Source: Streptomyces sp. NBC_00708 (GTDB taxonomy: Bacteria > Actinomycetota > Actinomycetes > Streptomycetales > Streptomycetaceae). From it: DNA of 64,000 nucleotides. Positions within the stretch are counted from its first letter, which is position 1. Each line of letters begins with the position of its first letter. Location of the stretch: NCBI GenBank assembly GCA_036226585.1, contig CP108997.1:558001-622000 (forward strand), written 5' to 3'. Both the position numbers and the translations under genes were made by a program. Below the pieces are notes generated by a model, which saw only the letters and a program-made list of their open reading frames with translations, did no database searches and was not told where the DNA came from. Of this stretch, positions 15,861 to 23,231 are shown piece by piece.

Positions 15861-17159
15861 CTACGGCGCCGTGACCGTCAGGGTGCCGCGCCGGGGCGAG
15901 GCGAAGGCGTCGAGGTCTGCACGGGTCAGCCCGGTCAGCCTCGCCACCTCGTCGGTGTCCAGGGCGCCGCAGTCGATGCCGCGCAGCAGGTAGCCGCTCA
16001 GCGCCTTGGCGGTGGCCGGTTCGTCCATCACGTCGCCGCCCGCCTTGGCGACGTACGCGGCGAGCCGGGCGGCGGCCTGCTCCAGGCCCTCACGGTAGAA
16101 CGTATAGACGGCCGCGTACCGGGTCGGCAGGTGGCCGGGGTGCATGTCCCAGCCCTGGTAGTAGGCGCGGGCCAGGGCGCGCCGCGTGAGGCCGTAGTGC
16201 AGCCGCCAGGCCTCGTGGACCTGCGGGGTGGGGCCGACGGGCAGGACGTTGGTCGAGCCGTCCGAGACGCGTACGCCGGTGCCCGCGGCGGCGACCTGCA
16301 TGACGGCCTTGGCGTGGTCGGCGGCCGGGTGGTCGCTCGCCTGGTACGCGGCGCTGACGCCGACGCAGGCGCTGTAGTCGAAGGTGCCGTAGTGCAGACC
16401 GGTCGCCCGCCCCCGCGCCGCGTCGATCATGCGGGCCACCGCGGCGGTGCCGTCGGCGGCCAGGATGGACTGGCTGGTCTCGATCTGGATCTCGAAGCCG
16501 AGCCGTCCGGCCGGCAGCCCGTGCGCCTGCTCGAAGGCTTCGAGGAGCTGGACGAAGGCGGTGACCTGCTCCGGGTACGTCACCTTCGGCAGGGTGAGGA
16601 CCAGTCCTTCGGGGAGTCCGCCCGCCTGCATCAGACCGGTGAGGAAGACGTCCGTGGTGCGGATGCCCCGGTCGCGGACGGCGGCCTCCATGCACTTCAT
16701 CCGGATGCCCATGTACGGCGCCGCCGTGCCGTTGGCGTACGCCTCCGAGACGAGCCGGGCCGCGCGGGCCGCCGCCTCGTCCTCCTCGGCGTCGGAGCGG
16801 GGCCCGTAGCCGTCCTCGAAGTCGATGCGCAGGTCCTCGACGGGCTCACGCTCCAGCTTGGCGCGCACGCGGTCGTACACGGGGCCGGCCAGCTCGTCCG
16901 GGATGCCGAGGACCCCGGCGAGGGCCGATGCGTCGGGGGCGTGCTCGTCGAGCGCCTTCAGCGCCTCGTCGCCCCAGGTGCGCAGGGTGCCGGCCGTGAA
17001 GGTGTCGCCCGGTACGTAGACCGTGTGCACGGGCTGGCGGGTGCCGGGGTCGCCCGGGTAGCGGCGGGCGAGTTCGGCGTCCACCGCCGCGAGGGACGCG
17101 CTGATCCCGTCGCTGACCGCACCGGCGAGGCTCGTCGCCACCTTCTCCTGCTGACCCAT
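15861..17159 (-). CDS. DUF6986-family aldolase (HpcH/HpaI or citrate-lyase-beta like)
   Basis: A 432-residue protein of a TIM-barrel aldolase family related to CitE/HpcH. Visible landmarks are DLRIDFEDGYGPRSDAEEDE (acidic metal-binding region, about 115-135), IRMKCMEAA, LVLTLPKV, GFEIQIETSQSIL (about 220-232, with the Glu pair typical of the metal site) and YGTFDYSAC. The ATG at 17159 follows GGAGGG by 8 bases. I recall relatives near glyoxylate or allantoin genes in streptomycetes; no such genes are here, so the substrate is open. A GTTTCCG-N5-CGGAAAC palindrome just upstream suggests tight control by a repressor not encoded nearby. Confidence 0.82.
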   Translation of the reverse strand: MGQQEKVATSLAGAVSDGISASLAAVDAELARRYPGDPGTRQPVHTVYVPGDTFTAGTLRTWGDEALKALDEHAPDASALAGVLGIPDELAGPVYDRVRAKLEREPVEDLRIDFEDGYGPRSDAEEDEAAARAARLVSEAYANGTAAPYMGIRMKCMEAAVRDRGIRTTDVFLTGLMQAGGLPEGLVLTLPKVTYPEQVTAFVQLLEAFEQAHGLPAGRLGFEIQIETSQSILAADGTAAVARMIDAARGRATGLHYGTFDYSACVGVSAAYQASDHPAADHAKAVMQVAAAGTGVRVSDGSTNVLPVGPTPQVHEAWRLHYGLTRRALARAYYQGWDMHPGHLPTRYAAVYTFYREGLEQAAARLAAYVAKAGGDVMDEPATAKALSGYLLRGIDCGALDTDEVARLTGLTRADLDAFASPRRGTLTVTAP

Positions 17160-17184
17160 CGTCCGCACCCTCCACACTCCGACC

Positions 17185-17203
17185 GTTTCCGCTTCCCGGA
17201 AAC
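17185..17203. promoter_or_regulatory. Operator-like palindrome upstream of the aldolase gene
   Basis: GTTTCCG (17185-17191) and CGGAAAC (17197-17203) form a perfect 7+7 inverted repeat with a 5-base spacer, 26 bases before the aldolase start. AT-rich sequence resembling a -10 region (TATA at 17213-17216) lies just upstream in the gene's direction. A half-site (CGGAAAC, 17256-17262) recurs further up. The symmetry resembles IclR-type sites; that is inference. Confidence 0.6.
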
Positions 17204-17267
17204 AACAATCCGTATAGTGAAGTTATAAGGCCGCCGCATCCGAGTCAACGGTGTCCGGAAACGCCGC

Positions 17268-17299
17268 GGGGCCGCACGGTGTGTCCACCGTGCGGCCCC
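17268..17299. terminator. Strong hairpin terminator after the ETF operon
   Basis: A perfect 14-bp stem (GGGGCCGCACGGTG at 17268-17281 and its complement at 17286-17299) with loop TGTC lies 30 bases past the stop of etfA on its downstream side. Confidence 0.85.
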
Positions 17300-17329
17300 G
17301 GGCCGTTGCTCGTACCCGCTGTCCGGGGA

Positions 17330-18292
17330 TCAGCCCTTGCGGGTGTTGATCTCCTCGGTGAGCTGGGGGACGACGTCGAAGAGGTCGCCGACGACGCCGT
17401 AGTCGACGAGGTCGAAGATCGGGGCCTCGGCGTCCTTGTTGACCGCGACGATGGTCTTCGAGGTCTGCATCCCGGCCCGGTGCTGGATCGCGCCGGAGAT
17501 GCCGGAGGCGATGTAGAGCTGCGGGGAGACGGACTTGCCGGTCTGGCCGACCTGGTTGGTGTGCGGGTACCAGCCCGCGTCCACGGCGGCGCGCGAGGCG
17601 CCCACCGCGGCACCCAGCGAGTCCGCGAGGGCCTCGATGACCGCGAAGTTCTCCGCGCCGTTGACGCCGCGGCCACCGGAGACCACGATCGCGGCCTCCG
17701 TCAGCTCCGGACGGCCCGTCGACTCACGCGGCGTACGCGAAAGCACCTTCGTACCGGTGGCCTGCGCCGAGAAGGTGACCGCGAGGGTCTCGACGGCACC
17801 GGCGGCCGAGGCCGGCTCGACCGGGGCGGAGTTCGGCTTGACCGTGATGACCGGAACACCCTTGGAGACACGGGACTTGGTCGTGTACGAGGCGGCGAAC
17901 GCGGACTGCGTGGCGACCGGGCCCTCGTCGCCGGCTTCCAGATCGACGGCGTCGGTGATGATGCCGGAACCGATACGGACCGCGAGGCGGGCCGCGATCT
18001 CCTTGGCCTCCGCGGAGGAGGACAGCAGTACGGCGGCCGGGGACACGGCGTCGAAGGCGGCCTGGAGGGCGTCCACCTTCGGCACCACGAGGTACTCGGC
18101 GAACTCGGGGGCGTCGGCGGTCAGCACCTTGACCGCGCCGTGCTCGGCAAGCACGTCGGCGGTGTCCGCGGCGCCGTTGCCCAGGGCGACGGCGACGGGC
18201 TCGCCGATGCGGCGGGCGAGCGTCAGCAGCTCCAGGGTGGGCTTGCGGACGGCACCGTCCACGTGGTCGACATAGACGAGAACTTCAGCCAT
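17330..18292 (-). CDS. etfA: Electron transfer flavoprotein subunit alpha
   Basis: A 320-residue ETF alpha subunit (FixB). The C-terminal FAD-binding part is clear: [45 protein letters not shown] and [17 protein letters not shown], the last two being hallmark ETF-alpha stretches. With the beta subunit it takes electrons from acyl-CoA and related dehydrogenases and passes them to the quinone pool through ETF-quinone oxidoreductase. The ATG at 18292 follows AGGAG. It is the second gene of a two-gene operon, 58 bases after etfB, and ends in a strong hairpin. Confidence 0.97.
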   Translation of the reverse strand: MAEVLVYVDHVDGAVRKPTLELLTLARRIGEPVAVALGNGAADTADVLAEHGAVKVLTADAPEFAEYLVVPKVDALQAAFDAVSPAAVLLSSSAEAKEIAARLAVRIGSGIITDAVDLEAGDEGPVATQSAFAASYTTKSRVSKGVPVITVKPNSAPVEPASAAGAVETLAVTFSAQATGTKVLSRTPRESTGRPELTEAAIVVSGGRGVNGAENFAVIEALADSLGAAVGASRAAVDAGWYPHTNQVGQTGKSVSPQLYIASGISGAIQHRAGMQTSKTIVAVNKDAEAPIFDLVDYGVVGDLFDVVPQLTEEINTRKG

Positions 18293-18350
18293 GGGACTTC
18301 AATCTCCTGCGTGTACGAAGTAGGCGGGGGTGGTGAGGGAACAGCCGGGG

Positions 18351-19136
18351 CTAGATGAACTTCTGGCCGGCCAGGAACTCGGCCAGCTGCTTGCCGCCCT
18401 CGCCCTCGTCCTTCACGATCGTGCCCGCGGTGCGGGCCGGACGCTCGGTCGCGGAATCGACCGCGGTCCACGCACCCGCCAGACCCACCTCGTCCGCGTC
18501 GATCCCCAGGTCGTCCAGATCCAGGGACTTCACCGGCTTCTTCTTCGCCGCCATGATCCCCTTGAACGACGGATAACGGGCCTCACCCGACTGGTCGGTC
18601 ACCGACACCACCGCCGGCAGCGACGCCTCCAGCTCCTCCGACGCACTGTCCCCGTCACGACGCCCCCGCACCACACCACCCTCGACGGACACCTGCGACA
18701 GCAACGTCACCTGCGGCACACCCAGCCGCTCCGCCAGCAGCGCCGGAACCACACCCATCGTGCCGTCCGTCGACGCCATCCCCGAGATCACCAGGTCGTA
18801 CCCGGTCTCCTCGACCGCCTTCGCCAGCACCAACGACGTCCCCAGCGCATCCGTACCGTGCAGACCGTCGTCCTCGACGTGAACCGCCTTGTCCGCACCC
18901 ATCGACAACGCCTTGCGCAACGCGTCCTTGGCATCCTCCGGACCCACCGTCAGCACAGTGACCTCCGCGTCATCCGCCGCGTCCGCGATCTGCAACGCCT
19001 GCTCGACCGCATACTCGTCCAGCTCCGACAGCAGACCGTCGACATCCTCACGGTCCAACGTCAGGTCATCGGCGAAATGCCGGTCACCGGTCGCGTCGGG
19101 CACGTACTTCACAGTGACAACGATCCTCAAGCTCAC
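18351..19136 (-). CDS. etfB: Electron transfer flavoprotein subunit beta
   Basis: A 261-residue ETF beta subunit (FixA). It starts SLRIVVTVKYVPDATGDRHF and carries the adenine-nucleotide-binding stretch with DLVISGMASTDGTMGVVPALLAERLG and the LPAVVSVTDQSGEARYPSFKGIMAAKKK segment, all typical of the family. It forms the heterodimer with EtfA and binds AMP structurally. The GTG at 19136 follows GGAG by 7 bases. First gene of the etfBA operon; the 202-bp region upstream also separates it from the flavin reductase gene on the same strand. Confidence 0.97.
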   Translation of the reverse strand: MSLRIVVTVKYVPDATGDRHFADDLTLDREDVDGLLSELDEYAVEQALQIADAADDAEVTVLTVGPEDAKDALRKALSMGADKAVHVEDDGLHGTDALGTSLVLAKAVEETGYDLVISGMASTDGTMGVVPALLAERLGVPQVTLLSQVSVEGGVVRGRRDGDSASEELEASLPAVVSVTDQSGEARYPSFKGIMAAKKKPVKSLDLDDLGIDADEVGLAGAWTAVDSATERPARTAGTIVKDEGEGGKQLAEFLAGQKFI

Positions 19137-19338
19137 GCCGGCTCTCCTACTGCATCGTCATTTCCGGGCTGCCTTGTTGCACGCAGCATAGGCGCCTGAT
19201 GGGGCGTTTTCCGGTCGGGGCGACCGACGCTCCGACCGTCATATTACTCGCCAGTACACCGAGTGGTTGTCCGATGAGCAAGCGCTTGGCACTGTGATCT
19301 GCCCAACGCGCGACACCCGGGAACCACCCGATGCGGCC

Positions 19339-19845
19339 TCAGTCTCGCAGAGCCGTGAACCGGCCCTGGTGATAGACCAGCGGCCGGCCGCCGCCCGCCG
19401 GGTCGCCCTCGACCACCTGCGCGATCACGATGCGGTGGTCCCCCGCCGGGACGCGGGCCACGACGCGGCAGACCAGCCAGGCCAGCACGCCGTCGAGCAG
19501 CGGAACGCCTTCCGGCCCGCTGCGCCAAAAGGTGGACGGGCCGAACCGGTCGGCGCCGCTGCGGGCGAAGGTGGCGGCCAGCTCCTGCTGGTGCTCGCCG
19601 AGTATGTGCACGCCGACGTGCTCGGCCGTGGCGAGCACGGGCCAGCTGGAGGACGAGGTGCCGACGCCGAAGGAGACGAGGGGCGGCTCGGCGGCCACGG
19701 AGTTGAGCGACGTGGCGGTGAAGCCGACGGGCCGCTCGCCGGCGGCGGTGATCACGGCGACTCCGGCGGCGTGCTGCCGGAACACCGAACGCAGGAGGTC
19801 CGGGGATGCCGTGCGCGAAGTGCCGAGCTCGGGTGCTGCCGTCAT
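19339..19845 (-). CDS. Flavin reductase-family protein (FMN-binding split barrel)
   Basis: A 168-residue flavin reductase of the HpaC/DIM6 type, which reduces free FMN or FAD with NAD(P)H, usually for a partner monooxygenase. Family landmarks are FRQHAAGVAVITA, GFTATSLNSVAAEPPLVSFG, HVGVHILGEHQQELAATFA and the terminal PLVYHQGRFTAL. The ATG at 19845 has AAGGA 7 bases upstream and is preferred to starts further up. No monooxygenase gene is adjacent, so the partner is unknown. A set of CTGACG/CGTCAG repeats about 115-140 bases upstream probably marks an operator. Confidence 0.9.
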   Translation of the reverse strand: MTAAPELGTSRTASPDLLRSVFRQHAAGVAVITAAGERPVGFTATSLNSVAAEPPLVSFGVGTSSSSWPVLATAEHVGVHILGEHQQELAATFARSGADRFGPSTFWRSGPEGVPLLDGVLAWLVCRVVARVPAGDHRIVIAQVVEGDPAGGGRPLVYHQGRFTALRD

Positions 19846-19959
19846 GGGGAGGTCCTTCTGCGCGTCGGGGGTGCGGGGTCGTGGATGCTCAGGCATCCGG
19901 ACAGCACGCGCCGGCGGTGCGGGCGAGGTCGATGTACGCCCGGCCATGGAGCAGGGGAT

Positions 19960-19984
19960 CTGACGGCATAGCGTCAGACTGACG
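19960..19984. promoter_or_regulatory. Triple CTGACG/CGTCAG palindrome
   Basis: CTGACG (19960-19965), CGTCAG (19972-19977) and CTGACG (19979-19984) form two overlapping perfect inverted repeats with 6-base and 1-base spacers. They lie between the flavin reductase and thioredoxin genes, both on the minus strand, 115 bases before the reductase start. Probable regulator binding site; the regulator is unknown. Confidence 0.55.
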
Positions 19985-20041
19985 ATGCGCGGCATGCCCA
20001 GTCAAGGGCGTCCCACCAGGTGGGAGAAGCATCACGGTCCG

Positions 20042-20368
20042 TCATATCGCCTGCCCGAGAGCGGCGACGACGTCGACGGTACGGGGCTGCCCGACGGCCC
20101 GGCGGATGATCCGGCCCTCCGCGTCGAGGACCAGCACCGTCGGGGTCCGGCTGATGTCCAGGGCCCGTACGAGCGCGAGGTGTGCCTCCGCGTCGATCTC
20201 CACATGGGCGACCCCTTCGACCATCCCGGCCACCTCCGTCAGGGTGCGGCGGGTGGCCCGGCAAGGCTGGCAGAAGGCGCTGGAGAACTGGACGAGCGTG
20301 GCCCGCTCCCCCAGTTCCGCGCCGAGTCGCGCCGCGTCCAGCCTCTCCGTACGCGCCTGCCCGTCCAC
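20042..20368 (-). CDS. Thioredoxin-family protein with CQPC active site
   Basis: A 108-residue single-domain thioredoxin-like protein. The redox motif is C33-QPC36 in VQFSSAFCQPCRATRRTL, in place of the usual WCGPC, and the cis-proline is present in SRTPTVLVLD. The missing Trp and the QP dipeptide imply a redox potential different from housekeeping thioredoxin. The GTG at 20368 follows a near-consensus AGGAGG by 6 bases. There is no signal peptide, so it acts in the cytosol. It lies 196 bases upstream of a flavin reductase on the same strand; a functional link is possible but not shown. Confidence 0.9.
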   Translation of the reverse strand: MDGQARTERLDAARLGAELGERATLVQFSSAFCQPCRATRRTLTEVAGMVEGVAHVEIDAEAHLALVRALDISRTPTVLVLDAEGRIIRRAVGQPRTVDVVAALGQAI

Positions 20369-20588
20369 TTCCGGCCTCCTGTCAGAGCTCTACGCAAGGG
20401 GTCAGCACCCGCGGTGCCCCGGGCATTCCCCGCCGCCCTACGTGACAAGAATCTCGCGGCCCGGGGCCGCCGGGACTGGCCACCGCGTCACCGTATGGGG
20501 CACGATCGCCCCAATGCCGAAAACCTACGGCTGCGTAACTTCCGCCGGGAGAACCCTCCGCGGGCGCTGAAGAAAGGGTCTTCCCCAG

Positions 20589-21311
20589 ATGGCAGAACTC
20601 GTCTATCGGCCGGTCATCGGCGCCGCTCGCACGTTTTTCAAGGCGCTCGACCTGAAGATCGACACTCAGGGTTCGGAGCACATCCCGAAGACCGGTGGCG
20701 CTGTTCTGGTCAGCAACCACATCAGTTATCTGGACTTCATCTTCAGCGGGCTCGCGGCACTCCCGCAGAAGCGGCTGGTCCGCTTCATGGCCAAGGAATC
20801 CGTTTTCCGGCACAAGGTCTCCGGGCCGCTGATGCGCGGCATGAAGCACATTCCCGTCGACCGCAAGCAGGGTGAGGACGCGTACGCGCACGCGCTGGCC
20901 TCGCTGCGGTCCGGGGAGATCGTCGGGGTGTTCCCCGAGGCGACGATCTCGGAGTCCTTCACGCTCAAGAGCTTCAAGTCGGGTGCGGCGCGCCTGGCCC
21001 AGGAAGCGGGAGTGCCGCTGATTCCGATGGCGCTGTGGGGCACGCAGCGGCTGTGGACCAAGGGCAGGCCGCGTAACTTCAAGCGCAATCACACCCCGGT
21101 GACGATCCGCGTCGGCGAGCCGGTGGAGGCCCCCACCGACCAGTACGCGGGCGCCATCACGCGCCGGCTGCGCGAGCGCGTGCAGGAGCTGCTCGAAGCG
21201 GCCCAGCGGGCCTATCCGGTCCGGCCGAAGGACGCCAGTGACACGTGGTGGGTGCCCGCGCACCTGGGCGGTACGGCTCCGACACCGGCCGAGGTGCGTG
21301 AGCGGGGCTGA
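20589..21311 (+). CDS. Lysophospholipid (1-acyl-glycerol-3-phosphate) acyltransferase
   Basis: A 240-residue PlsC-family acyltransferase that adds a second acyl chain in phospholipid synthesis or remodelling. The catalytic HX4D motif is SNHISYLD (H44, D49) and the glycerol-phosphate-binding motif is VFPEATIS (P117-E118, FPEGT-like with A for G). The N-terminal 20 residues are amphipathic and could associate with membrane, but no clear spanning helix is seen. The ATG at 20589 follows AAAGGG by 9 bases. A palindrome TGGGGC-N6-GCCCCA lies 76 bases upstream. A 17-bp hairpin ends the gene. Confidence 0.92.
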   Translation: MAELVYRPVIGAARTFFKALDLKIDTQGSEHIPKTGGAVLVSNHISYLDFIFSGLAALPQKRLVRFMAKESVFRHKVSGPLMRGMKHIPVDRKQGEDAYAHALASLRSGEIVGVFPEATISESFTLKSFKSGAARLAQEAGVPLIPMALWGTQRLWTKGRPRNFKRNHTPVTIRVGEPVEAPTDQYAGAITRRLRERVQELLEAAQRAYPVRPKDASDTWWVPAHLGGTAPTPAEVRERG

Positions 21312-21317
21312 AACGTC

Positions 21318-21354
21318 ACTCCGGGGTGCGGACCGTCGGTCCGCACCCCGGAGT
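21318..21354. terminator. Bidirectional hairpin terminator
   Basis: A perfect 17-bp stem (21318-21334 and 21338-21354) with a GTC loop lies between the converging acyltransferase and threonine aldolase genes. One of the two longest perfect stems in the window. Confidence 0.88.
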
Positions 21355-21376
21355 CGTACCTGCTGCCTGCCCGCAC

Positions 21377-22459
21377 CTACGCGGCGGCCATCTCCTCCTT
21401 GAGCGCGAGGAGGAACGCGTCGACGTCCTCCTCCGTGGTGTCGAAGGCGCACATCCAGCGCACGTCACCGGCCTGCTCGTCCCAGAAGTAGAAGCGGAAG
21501 CGCTTCTGCAGCCGCTCGCTCACCGCGTGCGGGAGCCGCGCGAAGACGGCGTTGGCCTGCACCGGGTAGAGGATCTCCACGCCGCCCACCCCGCGCACGC
21601 CGTCGGCGAGCCGCTGGGCCATGGCGTTGGCGTGCCGGGCGTTGCGCAGCCAGAGGTCACCCGCGAGCAGCGCCTCCAGCTGGACGGAGACGAAGCGCAT
21701 CTTGGAGGCGAGCTGCATGGACAGCTTGCGCAGGTGCTTCATGGCGCGGACCGCGTCGGGGTTCAGGACCACCACGGCCTCACCGAAGACGGCCCCGTTC
21801 TTCGTGCCGCCGAAGGACAGCACATCGACGCCGACGGCATTGGTGAACGTACGCATGGGCACGTCCAGGGACGCGGACGCGTTGGCTATCCGGGCACCGT
21901 CGAGGTGGACCGTCATGCCGTGCCCGTGGGCGTGTTCGCAGATCGCGCGGATCTCGTCGGGCGTGTAGACGGTGCCCAGCTCGGTGTTCTGCGTGATCGA
22001 GACGACCTGCGGCATGGCGCGGTGCTCGTCGTCCCAGCCGTACGCCTGCCGGTCGATGAGCTCCGGCGTGAGCTTGCCGTCCTCGGTGGGGACGGTCAGC
22101 AGCTTCAGACCGCCGACCCGCTCGGGCGCGCCGCCCTCGTCCACGTTGATGTGCGCGGATTCGGCGCAGATCACCGCGCCCCAGCGGTCGGTCATGGCCT
22201 GGAGGGACACCACGTTGGCGCCGGTGCCGTTGAAGACCGGGAAGGCCTCCGCGGTCGGACCGAAGTGGCTGTGCATCACGCGCTGGAGGTGGCCCGTGTA
22301 CTCGTCCTCGCCGTAGGCGATCTGGTGGCCGCCGTTGGCGAGGGCGAGAGCCGCGAGGACCTCGGGGTGTGTCCCCGCGTAGTTGTCACTGGCGAATCCG
22401 CGTACCTGCGGGTCGTGATGGCGACGCGCGTCGGTCCTTACGGTTGCGGGGTCAGCCAC
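21377..22459 (-). CDS. Threonine aldolase/beta-eliminating lyase family protein
   Basis: A 360-residue fold-type I PLP enzyme resembling low-specificity L-threonine aldolase, which splits threonine to glycine and acetaldehyde. The PLP-binding lysine is K220 in VLSFGGTKNGAVFGEA, with the aspartate before it in VHLDGARIANA. The GTG at 22459 (VADPATVRTD...) has GGAAAG 5-6 bases upstream and overlaps the end of the SDR gene by 22 bases, implying coupled translation. It is the last gene of a three-gene operon with DUF6421 and SDR genes. The strict family call is firm, the substrate less so, since many relatives act on other beta-hydroxy amino acids. Confidence 0.9.
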   Translation of the reverse strand: MADPATVRTDARRHHDPQVRGFASDNYAGTHPEVLAALALANGGHQIAYGEDEYTGHLQRVMHSHFGPTAEAFPVFNGTGANVVSLQAMTDRWGAVICAESAHINVDEGGAPERVGGLKLLTVPTEDGKLTPELIDRQAYGWDDEHRAMPQVVSITQNTELGTVYTPDEIRAICEHAHGHGMTVHLDGARIANASASLDVPMRTFTNAVGVDVLSFGGTKNGAVFGEAVVVLNPDAVRAMKHLRKLSMQLASKMRFVSVQLEALLAGDLWLRNARHANAMAQRLADGVRGVGGVEILYPVQANAVFARLPHAVSERLQKRFRFYFWDEQAGDVRWMCAFDTTEEDVDAFLLALKEEMAAA

Positions 22460-23205
22460 AGGCGCTTTCCGTTCACTTCGGGGGCGGGCCGGTCCCATAC
22501 GCCGGCGATGGCATCGGCCAGGTCCCCGACGTCGGTGAAGCCCGCGAACTTCGCATTCGGGCGCTCGGCGCGCATCGCGTCGTGCACCAGTGCCTTCACG
22601 ACCAGGATCGCAGCCGCGCTGCGCGGGCCGTCCTCGCCCCCCGCCTTCCGGAAGGAGTCGGCGAGCGCGAGGGTCCACGCCTCGGCGGCGGCCTTGGCGG
22701 CGGCGTAGGCGGCGTTGCCGGCGGTGGGCTTGGTCGCGCCGGCCGCGCTGGTCAGCAGGTAGCGTCCGCGGTCGCTGCGCAGCAGGCAGTCGTGGAAGGC
22801 GAGCGAGGTGTTCTGCACCGTGCGGATCAGCAGCTTCTCCAGCAGCGTCCAGTCGGCGGGGTCGGTCTCGGCGAAGTTCGCGCTGCCGCGCCAGCCGCCG
22901 ACGAGGTGGACGACGCCGTCGACGCGGCCGAACTCCTTCTCCGTCTTGGCCGCCCATTCCCGGGTGGCGCCGAGGTCGAGGAGATCGACGGTGTCGCCGG
23001 TGACGGTGGCCCCGCCGTGGGCGTAACGCGCCGCGTCGACGGCCTCGGCGAGCCGGGTGGGGTGGGAGTCCGACGCGACGACGACCGCGCCCGCCTCGGC
23101 GAGCCGGAGCAGCGTGGCCCGGCCGGCCGGTCCGGCGGCTCCCGCGACGGCGACGACGGCACCTTCGAGCGCACCGCCCACGTCGCCCGTGCTTGTTCCG
23201 TTCAT
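22438..23205 (-). CDS. SDR-family NAD(P)-dependent oxidoreductase
   Basis: A 255-residue short-chain dehydrogenase. The nucleotide-binding VAVAGAAGPAGRATL is near the N-terminus (about 18-32), HLVGGW corresponds to the NAG position, and the catalytic YAAAK follows a TSAAG serine. The start is set by RBS quality: the ATG at 23205 has AAGGAGG 8 bases before it, while the in-frame GTG at 23235 sits in the previous stop codon with no site. The 3' end overlaps the threonine aldolase gene by 22 bases. The substrate is unknown; the operon suggests a linked pathway with an amino-acid-derived aldehyde or alcohol, which is speculation. Confidence 0.88.
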   Translation of the reverse strand: MNGTSTGDVGGALEGAVVAVAGAAGPAGRATLLRLAEAGAVVVASDSHPTRLAEAVDAARYAHGGATVTGDTVDLLDLGATREWAAKTEKEFGRVDGVVHLVGGWRGSANFAETDPADWTLLEKLLIRTVQNTSLAFHDCLLRSDRGRYLLTSAAGATKPTAGNAAYAAAKAAAEAWTLALADSFRKAGGEDGPRSAAAILVVKALVHDAMRAERPNAKFAGFTDVGDLADAIAGVWDRPAPEVNGKRLWLTPQP

Positions 23206-23231
23206 GGCCTCCGCCTCCTTGGGACCTGTGC

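Noticed and set aside
20496..20513. TGGGGC-N6-GCCCCA palindrome before the acyltransferase gene
   Set aside because: Short GC-only arms arise often by chance at this base composition and no regulator or second copy supports it.
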